From the NCBI GenBank assembly GCA_017451525.1, contig JAFTOD010000003.1, forward strand, positions 62,001-126,000: a stretch of 64,000 nucleotides of DNA. Direction: 5' to 3'. The notes below the pieces were generated by a model, which was not told the origin of the DNA, did no database searches, and saw nothing but the letters and a program-made list of their open reading frames with translations. Below, in pieces: positions 40,957 through 49,624 of the stretch; position 1 is the first letter of the stretch; every line of letters begins with the position of its first letter. Origin of the DNA: Paludibacteraceae bacterium. GTDB lineage: Bacteria > Bacteroidota > Bacteroidia > Bacteroidales > Paludibacteraceae. Position numbers and translations under genes: made by a program.

Positions 40957-42258
40957 ATGAAAAGAATACTGGTAATATTGTTACTCACAGTGTCCCTAGT
41001 AGGATATGCGCAGCATAGGACACAAGTGCTAGACCGTGACATACGCACGCTGCGTATGCGGTATATGGTAGAAGCATTGGAGCCATCGGGTACAGTCAAT
41101 AGACCGTATCTGGTGCTGCCAGAGAGCGGCGTGATAGATGGCAGCGAAGCGGAGAATACTTTGGAGATTAGCTTCGATGAGATGAGCCATGATGTGCATC
41201 AGTACAGCTATAAAGTGGTACATTGCAATATGGATTGGACCGAAAGTGATATCAATAGCTATGAGTATGTAGAGGGTTTTACGACCGCTGATGTGATTGA
41301 TTATGAGCATTCTGTAAATACTCAGCAAGCATATACACACTACTACTTTGGTTTCCCTAACGAAGATATGCAGTTGACCAAAAGTGGCAACTACGTTCTA
41401 CAGATATATGAAGATGGCGACCAAGAGAAGGTGGTTGCAGAAGTGTGTTTCTCTGTAGTAGAGTCACTGGTGAGTATTGACGCTAAAGTGAGGTCGAACA
41501 CGGATATTGAGTTGAATGGCAGGTATCAACAGTTGGATATCGATGTGCAGACGGCTGCTCTGAATGTACGTGATGCGGGAACAGTGAAAGTGTTGGTAAG
41601 GCAGAATGGCAGATGGGATAATCAGGTTGTGCTAAGCAGGCCTACATTTGTGGAACCCAATAGATTGAGATATGTGAATCAGAAATCGTTGATATTTGAG
41701 GGCGGAAATGAATATCGTCATTTTGATGCCTATTCGACATATTATGCTGGTTATCATGTGGATAGGGTGCAGTATGCACAGGGCGAATACCATGCATTGC
41801 TGGATATAGATGAGGTTCGCGGCACCAAGAACAGGAATGCAGGTCGTGAGGGCTTGCCCTATGTAACGGAAAGGGATGCCAATGGACAATGGTTGGTGAA
41901 CTGCGAGAAGACGGATTATGTGGATACGGAAGCAGAATACATGTGGGTACACTTTGTATTGCCTGTGTCGCAGATGGTGATGGATGGACATGTGTTTGTG
42001 GGTGGTGAACTGTTTGGTAATCAATATGGTGCGCAGAATAGGATGGAGTATGATGCAGAGCAGAAATGCTATTATTTGTATGCGTATCTGAAGCAAGGCG
42101 GATATGACTATATGTACTATGTGGTACGGAAAGATGGAGTAACGACTTTGCCATTGGAAGGGTCGCATTGGCAAACTGAGAATGAATATAGTATGTGGGT
42201 GTACTATAGACCATTTGGCGAACGATATGATCGCTTAGTGGGGTGTAAAGTGCTGTAA
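40957..42258 (+). CDS. T9SS plug-type protein (DUF5103)
   Basis: 433 aa with signal peptide (MKRILVILLLTVSLVGYAQ). It matches the protein that plugs the outer-membrane translocon (SprA) of the type IX secretion system: N-terminal beta-sandwich ('RPYLVLPESGVIDGSEAENTLEISFDEMSHDVHQYSYKVVHCNMDWT') and C-terminal domain ending 'YSMWVYYRPFGERYDRLVGCKVL'. Supports a working T9SS, consistent with the sorting tails on proteins at 4143, 19168 and 58985. The 84-bp gap upstream contains only a GTGTAGAGTGTAAAGG repeat also present at 9333. Confidence 0.88.
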   Translation: MKRILVILLLTVSLVGYAQHRTQVLDRDIRTLRMRYMVEALEPSGTVNRPYLVLPESGVIDGSEAENTLEISFDEMSHDVHQYSYKVVHCNMDWTESDINSYEYVEGFTTADVIDYEHSVNTQQAYTHYYFGFPNEDMQLTKSGNYVLQIYEDGDQEKVVAEVCFSVVESLVSIDAKVRSNTDIELNGRYQQLDIDVQTAALNVRDAGTVKVLVRQNGRWDNQVVLSRPTFVEPNRLRYVNQKSLIFEGGNEYRHFDAYSTYYAGYHVDRVQYAQGEYHALLDIDEVRGTKNRNAGREGLPYVTERDANGQWLVNCEKTDYVDTEAEYMWVHFVLPVSQMVMDGHVFVGGELFGNQYGAQNRMEYDAEQKCYYLYAYLKQGGYDYMYYVVRKDGVTTLPLEGSHWQTENEYSMWVYYRPFGERYDRLVGCKVL

Positions 42259-42302
42259 TAAATTGAATATTTATTAAAAAATCGGATAAAATGCAGTATA
42301 AT

Positions 42303-42333
42303 TTGCATAGTCCGATTTTTTTTTGTACCTTTG
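42303..42333 (+). promoter_or_regulatory. Promoter of the fadD-coaX-lptC operon
   Basis: TTGCATA from 42303 and TACCTTTG 42326-42333, N20 spacing. A perfect 6-bp hairpin AGCGCC-TAT-GGCGCT (42335-42349) sits at the expected transcript start. Confidence 0.85.
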
Positions 42334-42376
42334 CAGCGCCTATGGCGCTTAACGAAATAAAAGAAAGGATGAATGT

Positions 42377-42814
42377 ATGAAAACTGCTAGTAAAGTGATC
42401 ACAATACTGACCAGTCTGCTATTGGTGGGCTTGGCTGTATTTGTGTATGTAAAGTTTTTCTTTGTATACAGTCAAGGTGTAAACGAAGGAGATATCAACT
42501 ACTTTCAGAATGAAGGATATATCTTTAAAACCTACGAGGGAAAGATGATTCAGACTGGCTATAATTCGCGCAACTCAAGTGTAGGAATACAGTCGAATGA
42601 GTTTAAGTTCTCGGTTGAAGATGAGGCAGTAGCACGACAAATAGAAAGCAACTCCAGTCGCCAAGTGAAATTGCATTGGAAGCGTTATTTAGGTACATTG
42701 CCTTGGCGTGGAAATAGCGAGTATGTGGTGGATTCTGTAGTGTCGGTAATGCCACACGTATTACCAGGTGTTCAACCAGTGGATGACCTATTAACGCTGC
42801 CGATAGAGGAGTAA
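42377..42814 (+). CDS. Small membrane-anchored protein of unknown function
   Basis: 145 aa: one N-terminal membrane helix (VITILTSLLLVGLAVFVYVKFFF), then 'YEGKMIQTGYNSRNSSVGIQSNEFKFSVEDEAVARQIE' and 'VKLHWKRYLGTLPWRGNSEYVVDSV'. The core is one I associate with conserved Bacteroidota hypotheticals, sometimes mislabelled 6-phosphogluconate dehydrogenase. First gene of a long operon, 39 bp before the acyl-CoA synthetase gene. Confidence 0.75.
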   Translation: MKTASKVITILTSLLLVGLAVFVYVKFFFVYSQGVNEGDINYFQNEGYIFKTYEGKMIQTGYNSRNSSVGIQSNEFKFSVEDEAVARQIESNSSRQVKLHWKRYLGTLPWRGNSEYVVDSVVSVMPHVLPGVQPVDDLLTLPIEE

Positions 42815-42853
42815 GAATTATGAATCAAGAATCTTGAATTTGTAAGAAAGATT

Positions 42854-44524
42854 ATGCTAAGCAAACCTGAAGAAAATCTGATAAAGATTTACGAGAAGTC
42901 GTTTCGTGAGAATTGGGATTTGGAAGCTGTGACCGATTATGGCACAAGCAATACTTTGACCTATGCTCAGATAGCTGAGAATGTGGCTAAGCTGCATTTG
43001 CTGTTCAAGCAAGCAGGTATAGGAGAAGGTGATAGAATTGCTGTGATGGGCAAGAATAATGCAAATTGGGTGACAACTTTCTTGGCAACGGTGACTTATG
43101 GTGCGATAATAGTGCCTATTTTGCAAGACTTCAAGTCGAATGATGCTATCCATATTGTGAATCACTCGGAGAGTAAACTGCTGTTTATCACCGACTTGAT
43201 TTGGGAGAACATTGATGCGGAGCAAGTGCCTGAGCTGAGAGCGGTACTATCGCTGAATAACATGGACATGATTCTCAGCCGTTTGCCTATGGAGCAAGCT
43301 GTAGATAAGATGACGATTGAAGACTTGTTTGCAGAGGCGTATCCTAATGGGTTTAGCAAGGATGATGTGGTGTACATTGAGCGCAGCAATGCGGAGTTGG
43401 CATCCATCAACTATACCTCAGGTACAACGGGCTTTAGTAAGGGTGTGATGACGCCGATGAATGCGTTGGCAGGAAATGTTGTTTTTGGCTTGACCACTAA
43501 ATTGGTATTCCCAGGTTGCCGTCATGTGGCGTTCTTGCCATTGGCACATGCATATGGTTGTGCATTTGATTTCTTGGCATGTTTGGCAGCGGGAGGACAT
43601 ACCTATTTGATAGGTCGTACCCCATCTGCTAAGATACTGCTGAAAGCCTTTGCTGAAGTGAAGCCAACGGTGATATTATCGGTTCCACTGATATTGGAGA
43701 AGATTTACAAAAAAATGATTCAGCCACAGATTTCGAAGAATCCTGTGAGTTGGGTGTTGAAAGTGCCATTGTTGGATCAAGTGGTATTGGGTAAGATACG
43801 CGAGAAACTGATGACGGCTTTTGGTGGTGAATTTTCGCAAATCATTATTGGTGGAGCACCATTGAATGCGGAAGTGGAGGCGTTCTTGCGTCGTATTAAG
43901 TTCCCAATCACGATAGGTTATGGTATGACAGAGACTGCTCCGCTCATCAGTTTTACCCCATGGACAGAGTTTAGAAGTCAGTCCTGTGGTCAGGTGTTGA
44001 GAGGATTCATGGAGGCGCGTATATCTAATCCAGATGCAGATGGCGTGGGTGAGATTCAGGTGCGTGGCGAGAATGTGATGATGGGGTACTATAAGAACGA
44101 GCAAGCCACGAAAGAGAGTTTCACTGAGGATGGTTGGTTGCGTACTGGTGATTTGGGTACGATAGATGAAGATGGTTTTATCTACATTAAGGGGCGTTGC
44201 AAGACGATGCTGCTTGGCCCAAGTGGTCAGAATATCTATCCAGAGGAGATTGAGGCAAAGATCAACAATATGCCATATGTGTTGGAGTCATTGGTATTGC
44301 AGAAGGAAGACGCTCGTTTAGTGGCGTTAGTATGTCCTGATTTTGAGGCAGTAGATGCAGATGAACTGACGCAAGAGCAATTAGAGGTGGCGATGGAAGA
44401 GAATCGCAAATTGGTAAACCAACAATTGGCAGCATATGAGCAAGTAAATGTGTTCAAACTCTATCCGCATGAGTTTGAAAAAACACCTAAGAAGAGTATT
44501 AAGCGCTTTCTTTACGAGGCGTAA
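42854..44524 (+). CDS. fadD: Long-chain acyl-CoA synthetase (AMP-forming)
   Basis: 556 aa, complete. AMP-binding motif INYTSGTTGFSKGVM, YGMTETAP, TGDLG, C-terminal hinge KGRCKTMLLGPSGQNIYPEEIE and the catalytic lysine in KTPKKSIKRFLYE. It activates fatty acids with ATP and CoA. Paralogue of the truncated gene at the window start. In an operon that ends with an acyl-ACP thioesterase, suggesting a link between de novo and scavenged acyl chains and envelope building. Confidence 0.92.
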   Translation: MLSKPEENLIKIYEKSFRENWDLEAVTDYGTSNTLTYAQIAENVAKLHLLFKQAGIGEGDRIAVMGKNNANWVTTFLATVTYGAIIVPILQDFKSNDAIHIVNHSESKLLFITDLIWENIDAEQVPELRAVLSLNNMDMILSRLPMEQAVDKMTIEDLFAEAYPNGFSKDDVVYIERSNAELASINYTSGTTGFSKGVMTPMNALAGNVVFGLTTKLVFPGCRHVAFLPLAHAYGCAFDFLACLAAGGHTYLIGRTPSAKILLKAFAEVKPTVILSVPLILEKIYKKMIQPQISKNPVSWVLKVPLLDQVVLGKIREKLMTAFGGEFSQIIIGGAPLNAEVEAFLRRIKFPITIGYGMTETAPLISFTPWTEFRSQSCGQVLRGFMEARISNPDADGVGEIQVRGENVMMGYYKNEQATKESFTEDGWLRTGDLGTIDEDGFIYIKGRCKTMLLGPSGQNIYPEEIEAKINNMPYVLESLVLQKEDARLVALVCPDFEAVDADELTQEQLEVAMEENRKLVNQQLAAYEQVNVFKLYPHEFEKTPKKSIKRFLYEA

Positions 44525-44533
44525 GAAGCCGCT

Positions 44534-44580
44534 TGAGTTTAGAGGACGCTTCGCTACTGTTTAGAGTTTAGAGATTAGAG
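44534..44580. repeat. Dispersed TTTAGAGGACGC element plus TTTAGAG heptamers
   Basis: AGTTTAGAGGACGC then GCTACTG, followed by TTTAGAG, TTTAGAG, ATTAGAG (44560-44580) ending 2 bp before the coaX ATG. Related copies: 6583-6622 and, inside a gene, 28142-28190. Confidence 0.8.
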
Positions 44581-44582
44581 GC

Positions 44583-45323
44583 ATGAATTTGTGTATTGAT
44601 CAAGGGAATTCGAGAACGAAAATAGCGCTTTTTAAGAAAGACGGTCGTATCGTAAAGAATCTGCTATATAAATCGTTTACGAGTGCCGATGTGGAGCGTT
44701 TGTTCTCGTTGTATCCGATTACGCAGAGCATCGTATCGTCGGTGGCGAACATGGAGCCTGCTGTGATCAATGCGCTCAATCGATTGTCGAAGAAGTTCGT
44801 GCTGTTTGACCACTTGACACCATTGCCCATCAAGAACTGCTATCAGACGCCAGAGACGCTGGGACACGATCGCATAGCAGCTGCCGTAGGGGCGGCACAT
44901 TTGTGCCCTGGGCAGAACCTGCTTATAGTAGATGCTGGTTCGGCAGTGACCTATGACTTTGTGTCGGCTGAGCAAGGGTATTTGGGTGGTAATATCGCCC
45001 CGGGTATCAAGATGCGCTTGACGGTGTTGCATCAGATGACCAAGAAATTGCCTCAAGTAGAGGTGGAGCAAAATGCCCTGACACCTCTGTTTGGAAAGAA
45101 TACCAAAGAAGCTATTGCTGCAGGTGTGGTACGAGGTGTGGTGTTTGAGGTGAAAGGCTACATGCGCGCCTTGAGTGAGCAGGGAATAGACTTTGTGGCA
45201 TTTGCTACGGGTGGACACGCACCTTATATATTAAATGGTGTGAAAGATGGTATGCGCCATGAGCCCAATCTGGTGCTGATTGGATTGAACAAGATATTGG
45301 AATACAATATGCATGGTGCTTAG
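44583..45323 (+). CDS. coaX: Type III pantothenate kinase
   Basis: 246-aa cytosolic enzyme, first step of CoA synthesis, ASKHA fold: DQGNSRTKIALF (phosphate 1), 'NCYQTPETLGHDRIAAAVGAAH' (pantothenate site), DAGSAVTYD (phosphate 2) and 'GGNIAPGIKMRL', 'ATGGHAPYI'. The start is directly preceded by a heptamer array. The following genes (outer-membrane protein, TPR, lptC) accompany coaX in a gene order I recall from other Bacteroidales. Confidence 0.95.
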   Translation: MNLCIDQGNSRTKIALFKKDGRIVKNLLYKSFTSADVERLFSLYPITQSIVSSVANMEPAVINALNRLSKKFVLFDHLTPLPIKNCYQTPETLGHDRIAAAVGAAHLCPGQNLLIVDAGSAVTYDFVSAEQGYLGGNIAPGIKMRLTVLHQMTKKLPQVEVEQNALTPLFGKNTKEAIAAGVVRGVVFEVKGYMRALSEQGIDFVAFATGGHAPYILNGVKDGMRHEPNLVLIGLNKILEYNMHGA

Positions 45324-45337
45324 TTTTTTAGGAGAAT

Positions 45338-46558
45338 ATGCGAATAAAAAGATATATAGTAATGGTTGTGGCATCGATGATGCTGGTGGGAGCGTGGGCG
45401 CAGAATGCGACCTCATCACCATCTTCGAGATTTGGATATGGAGAGTTGAATGACAATCTACCTGGTGCTTATCGTGCGATGGGTGGAGTAGGTACGGGTA
45501 TGCGTTCGAATAAAGCGATTAACCCCTCTCAGCCAGCTTCGTACACTGGTGGTGATTCCTTAACGTTTATGTTTGATATAGCGGGATCTTTTCTCTATAC
45601 GAATTATGGAGATATGAATGGTCAGCGCAACCGTATGAATGGAAACTTAGAGTATATCACAATGCAATTTCCATTGTGGCGTCGCTATGTAGCGATGTCA
45701 GTGGGTGTGACGCCATATTCAGCGGTGGGATATAACTTTGCTTTATCGGATTCCACTACTTCGGGACATCAATACACCAAGACTTATAGTGGTGAAGGAG
45801 GTTTCACCCAAGTGTATGGTGGTTTAAGTGTGAATATTTGCGATTGGGTAGCGTTGGGAGCGAATGTGTACTATATGTTCGGCGAAACGACTCAAAAACG
45901 TGCTTTGACCTTTGCTGACGCTAATTTGAAGTCGGTGGAGCAAGGTGATTACTTGCATGTGAATAGTTTGCGTCTGCGATATGGTGTGCAGTTGTTTCAC
46001 ACTTTTGGTAAACATGCTGTGGTGTTGGGTGGAATGTTTGAGAATAAACAACGTTTTTCTCGTTGCGAATATCAACAAATAGAAACTAACTCTGCAGATA
46101 CAGTAACAACGATGGATGCTGGTTTTGAGATGCCTATGATGTATGGCGCAGGATTGAGTTATACTTATGGCGACCGTATTACATTGGCATTGGATTATCA
46201 ATGCCAAGATTGGGCTAATGTGTTGTACTTCAATAAGAATGATGCTTTGGCAACTCGTCATCGTTGGGCTTTCGGAGCGGAATATAGGCATGATCCTATG
46301 GGTAGAAGATTTTTGGATAGGATGTCTTGGCGCGTGGGTGCAAGTTATGCAACTTCATATACTACGCAGTTTGAACAACCTCATTTGGCAGTAACGATGG
46401 GTTTTGGTTTCCCTTTGCGTACGATAGGTACAGTGGTAAATACTACGTTTGAATATGGCAGAAGGGGATTTGCAGCAGGTCAGATGAATGAAAACTACTT
46501 ACGTTTTGTGGTGAATGCCGCCATTGCTGAGCATTGGTTTTTTAAGCGTAAATTGTAA
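45338..46558 (+). CDS. Predicted outer-membrane beta-barrel protein
   Basis: 406 aa, signal peptide (…MLVGAWAQ), then 'SSRFGYGELNDNLPGAYRAMGGVGTGMRSNKAINPSQPASYTGGDSLTFMFDIAGS', a start typical of FadL/OmpP1-like Bacteroidota barrels, and alternating hydrophobic strands to the end. It lies between coaX and the TPR/lptC genes, which suggests an envelope-assembly or lipid-related role, but no specific function is known to me. Confidence 0.75.
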   Translation: MRIKRYIVMVVASMMLVGAWAQNATSSPSSRFGYGELNDNLPGAYRAMGGVGTGMRSNKAINPSQPASYTGGDSLTFMFDIAGSFLYTNYGDMNGQRNRMNGNLEYITMQFPLWRRYVAMSVGVTPYSAVGYNFALSDSTTSGHQYTKTYSGEGGFTQVYGGLSVNICDWVALGANVYYMFGETTQKRALTFADANLKSVEQGDYLHVNSLRLRYGVQLFHTFGKHAVVLGGMFENKQRFSRCEYQQIETNSADTVTTMDAGFEMPMMYGAGLSYTYGDRITLALDYQCQDWANVLYFNKNDALATRHRWAFGAEYRHDPMGRRFLDRMSWRVGASYATSYTTQFEQPHLAVTMGFGFPLRTIGTVVNTTFEYGRRGFAAGQMNENYLRFVVNAAIAEHWFFKRKL

Positions 46559-46586
46559 TTAAGTAACAAATATTAAATATAAGAAA

Positions 46587-47957
46587 ATGAAAAAAGTACT
46601 ATTAATCGCATTGTGCTTCGCTATTCCAATGGCGGGTTTTGCACAAAAGTCAAAAAAGAAAAAGAAAGGTGCTGAACCAGAGGTGGTTGCGCCAGTAGTA
46701 ACTACGTTGACAGACGAGGAGTGCATGATTAATTTATCGCTTTTCCACGAATCTGTTAAAAACAAACAATTTGAGGAGGCTTATGGTTTCTGGTTGCCAG
46801 TTTACCAAAGTCGTCCAGATCTTAACAAAGCCATCTATACTGATGGTGCCGAGATTTTGGGCTATCGTTATCAACAAACTACTGATGAGAATGTGCGCAA
46901 GGCGTTGCGTGATTCTATCATGCAGTTGCACGATGATCGTATCAAGTATTTTGATGAGGCAAAATATCCAGATAGCTATGTGTTAGGTTTGAAGGCAATG
47001 GATTATTTGACTTATTTTCCAGAAGATGAATTGGCTTTGCCTGCATATGGTTGGTTGAAAGAGTCTGTAACTGCTTTGGGTGCGAAGGCACAAATTACAG
47101 TACTTCGTAAGTTTGTAGAAGTAAGTTACAATCTCTACAAATCCAATACTGATCAATATGGTGAACAATTCTTAGCCGACTATCAAATGGCTTCTGCTGC
47201 ATTGGAGCAAATTGCTGTTGCAGGTGGTAAGAACGCAGAGCATGCTGCTAGCCAAAAGGCATATGTAGATCGTCTATATGCAGCATCTGGTGCTGCCGAC
47301 TGCGGTCAGATGGATCAAATGTACGCGAGTGTGGTGGCTGAGAGTGCCAATGATTTGGATAAATTGGGTTCAATCATGAAACTCTATCGTCGTTTGGGTT
47401 GTACAGAGAGCGATGTGTATTTTGCTGCTGCAGAGCATGCTCACAAATTGCAACCAACCGATGAGTCGGCTGCTGGTTGTGCACAAATGTGTATCAAGAA
47501 AGGCGATTTTGCAGGTGCTGTAGAATACTATAAGCAAGCATTATCTTTGGTGGCTAACGAAGATGATAAAGCGGATTACCTCTATCGTTTGGCAAATGTA
47601 TATGTGTCATTGAAGAACTATCAACAAGGTGTTAGTTATGCACAACAAGCATTGGATATTGTCCCAGAGGATGGTCGTTGCTATTTGTTGATGGGTATTT
47701 GCTATGCCAGTGCAAAGGTATCTGACGATCCAATCTTGGCTCGTTCGGTGTTCTGGGTAGCATGCGATATGTTCCAAAAGGCGAAATCTGTAGATGCTTC
47801 TTGTGCTAGCGATGCTAACAAATTGATTGCTACTTATCGTCAATACTTCCCAAGCAAAGAGGATGTATTCTTCCACCGCGACCTGAACGAAGGCTCACCT
47901 TACCGCGTTGGTGGTTGGGTAAATAGAACCACCACTTGCCGTTCGAAGGCTGAGTAA
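46587..47957 (+). CDS. Exported tetratricopeptide-repeat protein
   Basis: 456 aa with signal peptide (MKKVLLIALCFAIPMAGFAQ), a Lys-rich KSKKKKKG stretch after cleavage, and helical repeats; the TPR pattern is clearest from residue ~290 ('AAGCAQMCIKKGDFAGAVEYYKQALSLVANEDDKADYLYRLANVYVSLKNYQQGVSYAQQALDIVPEDGRCYLLMGICYA'). Probably a periplasmic scaffold in the envelope-biogenesis operon. Confidence 0.88.
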   Translation: MKKVLLIALCFAIPMAGFAQKSKKKKKGAEPEVVAPVVTTLTDEECMINLSLFHESVKNKQFEEAYGFWLPVYQSRPDLNKAIYTDGAEILGYRYQQTTDENVRKALRDSIMQLHDDRIKYFDEAKYPDSYVLGLKAMDYLTYFPEDELALPAYGWLKESVTALGAKAQITVLRKFVEVSYNLYKSNTDQYGEQFLADYQMASAALEQIAVAGGKNAEHAASQKAYVDRLYAASGAADCGQMDQMYASVVAESANDLDKLGSIMKLYRRLGCTESDVYFAAAEHAHKLQPTDESAAGCAQMCIKKGDFAGAVEYYKQALSLVANEDDKADYLYRLANVYVSLKNYQQGVSYAQQALDIVPEDGRCYLLMGICYASAKVSDDPILARSVFWVACDMFQKAKSVDASCASDANKLIATYRQYFPSKEDVFFHRDLNEGSPYRVGGWVNRTTTCRSKAE

Positions 47958-47972
47958 TATTAAGCGTATTGA

Positions 47973-48560
47973 TTGCTTGATACTTTGAAACTATCTCAAT
48001 TTTTACAACGATTAACAGCCAAGAGAATCATGCTGATGGTTCTCTTGGTGTTGGTTATTGTAGGTTGCCGCCGTCGTGATGTGCGTTTGCGTGCAGATGC
48101 CATTACGGATCGAGCATCTATGGCGGTTTTGGAGGCAAGCGATGTAACCACTATTATTTCCGACTCGGGGGTAGTGCGCTATCGCATCAAAGCGCAGACA
48201 TGGAAAGTGTTTGACAAAGCAGATACCCCACATTGGGAATTTCCTGATGGTATCTATCTGGAGAAATTTAATGAGAATTTGGAAGCAGATGCAAGTATTG
48301 AGTCGGATTACGCTTTCTATAATGAGCCAGCACAGCGATGGATGTTGCGTGGTAATGTGCATGCAATGAACCTTGAGGGCGAACAATTTGATACACCATT
48401 GCTCTTCTGGGATCAAAAATCGGAATCAATCTATTCAGACTCCTCTATTATTATCACGCGCGAGGCATCTATTATCCAAGGGGTGGGCTTCCGCTCCAAT
48501 CAGGAGTTGACACAATATACCATATTGCGCCCCACTGGCGTCTTTCCTATCAAGGAATGA
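47973..48560 (+). CDS. lptC: LPS export system protein LptC
   Basis: 195 aa from a TTG start, or 176 aa from ATG 48030, which would place a lipobox-like LVIVGC near the N-terminus. The body 'VRYRIKAQTWKVFDKADTPHWEFPDGIYLEKFNENLEADASIESDYAFYNEPAQRWMLRGNVHAMNLEGEQFDTPLLFWDQKSESIYSD' is the LptC beta-jellyroll that forms the periplasmic LPS bridge. Either start is possible; the ATG would make it lipid-anchored as seen in Bacteroidota homologues. Confidence 0.88.
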   Translation: MLDTLKLSQFLQRLTAKRIMLMVLLVLVIVGCRRRDVRLRADAITDRASMAVLEASDVTTIISDSGVVRYRIKAQTWKVFDKADTPHWEFPDGIYLEKFNENLEADASIESDYAFYNEPAQRWMLRGNVHAMNLEGEQFDTPLLFWDQKSESIYSDSSIIITREASIIQGVGFRSNQELTQYTILRPTGVFPIKE

Positions 48561-48592
48561 TATGATGTATGTCCAACCATAGTTGAACGTTT

Positions 48593-49369
48593 ATGAAATA
48601 TAGATATAATTATATTGTCCCCTACCAAGACGTCGATGCTACGCGTCGATTGCGTTTGTACACGATGGAAAATTACCTGCTTAATGTGGCGGGTAAGGTG
48701 GCAGATGAGATGGGGATAGGTATTCCTATGCTGCTTCCTATGAATTATACATGGATTATCACGCATTTGAATATGGAGATGCTCTATTTGCCTAAACATG
48801 GCGAAGAGATGGTCATCGAGACGTGGATCGAGCGCAATGCCCATATGTTGTCTGTTCGTGATTTTCGTATATATATAAAGGAGTCAGCATCCGATAATCA
48901 AGAGTTAAGGCTAATCGGTTGTGCAAAGACGGTGTGGGCAGTATTGGATTTGACATCTCGCGAGATTGTCAATATCTTTGATCATAAGATGTTTGACGGG
49001 TCTGTGGATGGCGAAGTGCTGAATATGGCACGTGCACCACGTCTTCGCCCAATTCTGCTGGATGATATAGAAAATGAAGGCGGAGTCGCAGGTGAGGTGT
49101 TGCATGAGATACAGTATTCTGATGTAGATTATAATCGTCATTGCAATTCGTGTAAGTATTTAGAATGGATGGTCAATGCACAGCAGGCATACGACAACCA
49201 AAAGCCATTTCGCTTGGATATCAACTACGTGAAAGAACTCTATCAAGGGGATAAGATGTGGACTAGATTTTTGAAGACATCTGATGCAGTCCAATACCAG
49301 CAAGTGGACGAAAATGGTACAACATGTTGTAGTGCAAAAATTTCACAAATAGAAAATGTAAGTTGTTGA
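48593..49369 (+). CDS. Acyl-[acyl-carrier-protein] thioesterase
   Basis: 258 aa, double hot-dog fold. N-terminal 'YNYIVPYQDVDATRRLRLYTMENYLLNVAG' and 'TWIITHLNMEMLYLPKHGEEMVIETW' form the first domain; the second carries DVDYNRHCNSCKYLEWM, the position of catalytic N/H residues in FatA-type enzymes. Releases free fatty acids from acyl-ACP. Last gene of the operon from 42303; a strong terminator follows. Confidence 0.9.
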   Translation: MKYRYNYIVPYQDVDATRRLRLYTMENYLLNVAGKVADEMGIGIPMLLPMNYTWIITHLNMEMLYLPKHGEEMVIETWIERNAHMLSVRDFRIYIKESASDNQELRLIGCAKTVWAVLDLTSREIVNIFDHKMFDGSVDGEVLNMARAPRLRPILLDDIENEGGVAGEVLHEIQYSDVDYNRHCNSCKYLEWMVNAQQAYDNQKPFRLDINYVKELYQGDKMWTRFLKTSDAVQYQQVDENGTTCCSAKISQIENVSC

Positions 49370-49406
49370 TAACTTTTACAAAAGGGAAAACTTTTGGGTG
49401 TTTATA

Positions 49407-49446
49407 AAAAGTGTAAATTGCTAATTATCAGCGATTTGCACTTTTG
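49407..49446. terminator. Terminator of the fadD-coaX-lptC operon
   Basis: 15-bp stem AAAAGTGTAAATTGC / GCGATTTGCACTTTT with two G-U pairs and a 9-nt loop, T-rich after it; symmetric enough to work both ways. Confidence 0.85.
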
Positions 49447-49494
49447 TTTTGGATAACTTTGTATGCTTGTTGAAAACTTTTTGTGCAAAAATAT

Positions 49495-49525
49495 TTGCAC
49501 ATGTCATAAATATGTTGTACCTTTG
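49495..49525 (+). promoter_or_regulatory. Promoter of nrdJ
   Basis: TTG 49495-49497 and TACCTTTG 49518-49525, N20 spacing. The ~95-nt leader contains TTCGCGT (49534-49540) able to pair with ACGCGAA (49582-49588). Confidence 0.85.
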
Positions 49526-49624
49526 CAACCGATTTCGCGTCATCATGAAAAACGCTTCAGCTCCTAACGCTTTAGCTATCAACGCGAAGCTACTTACGTG
49601 AACAAAGTAAACAAAAAATATATC

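Noticed and set aside
49370-49624. A second cobalamin riboswitch ahead of nrdJ
   Set aside because: No B12-box or aptamer core found; only an upstream terminator, a standard promoter and a short leader.
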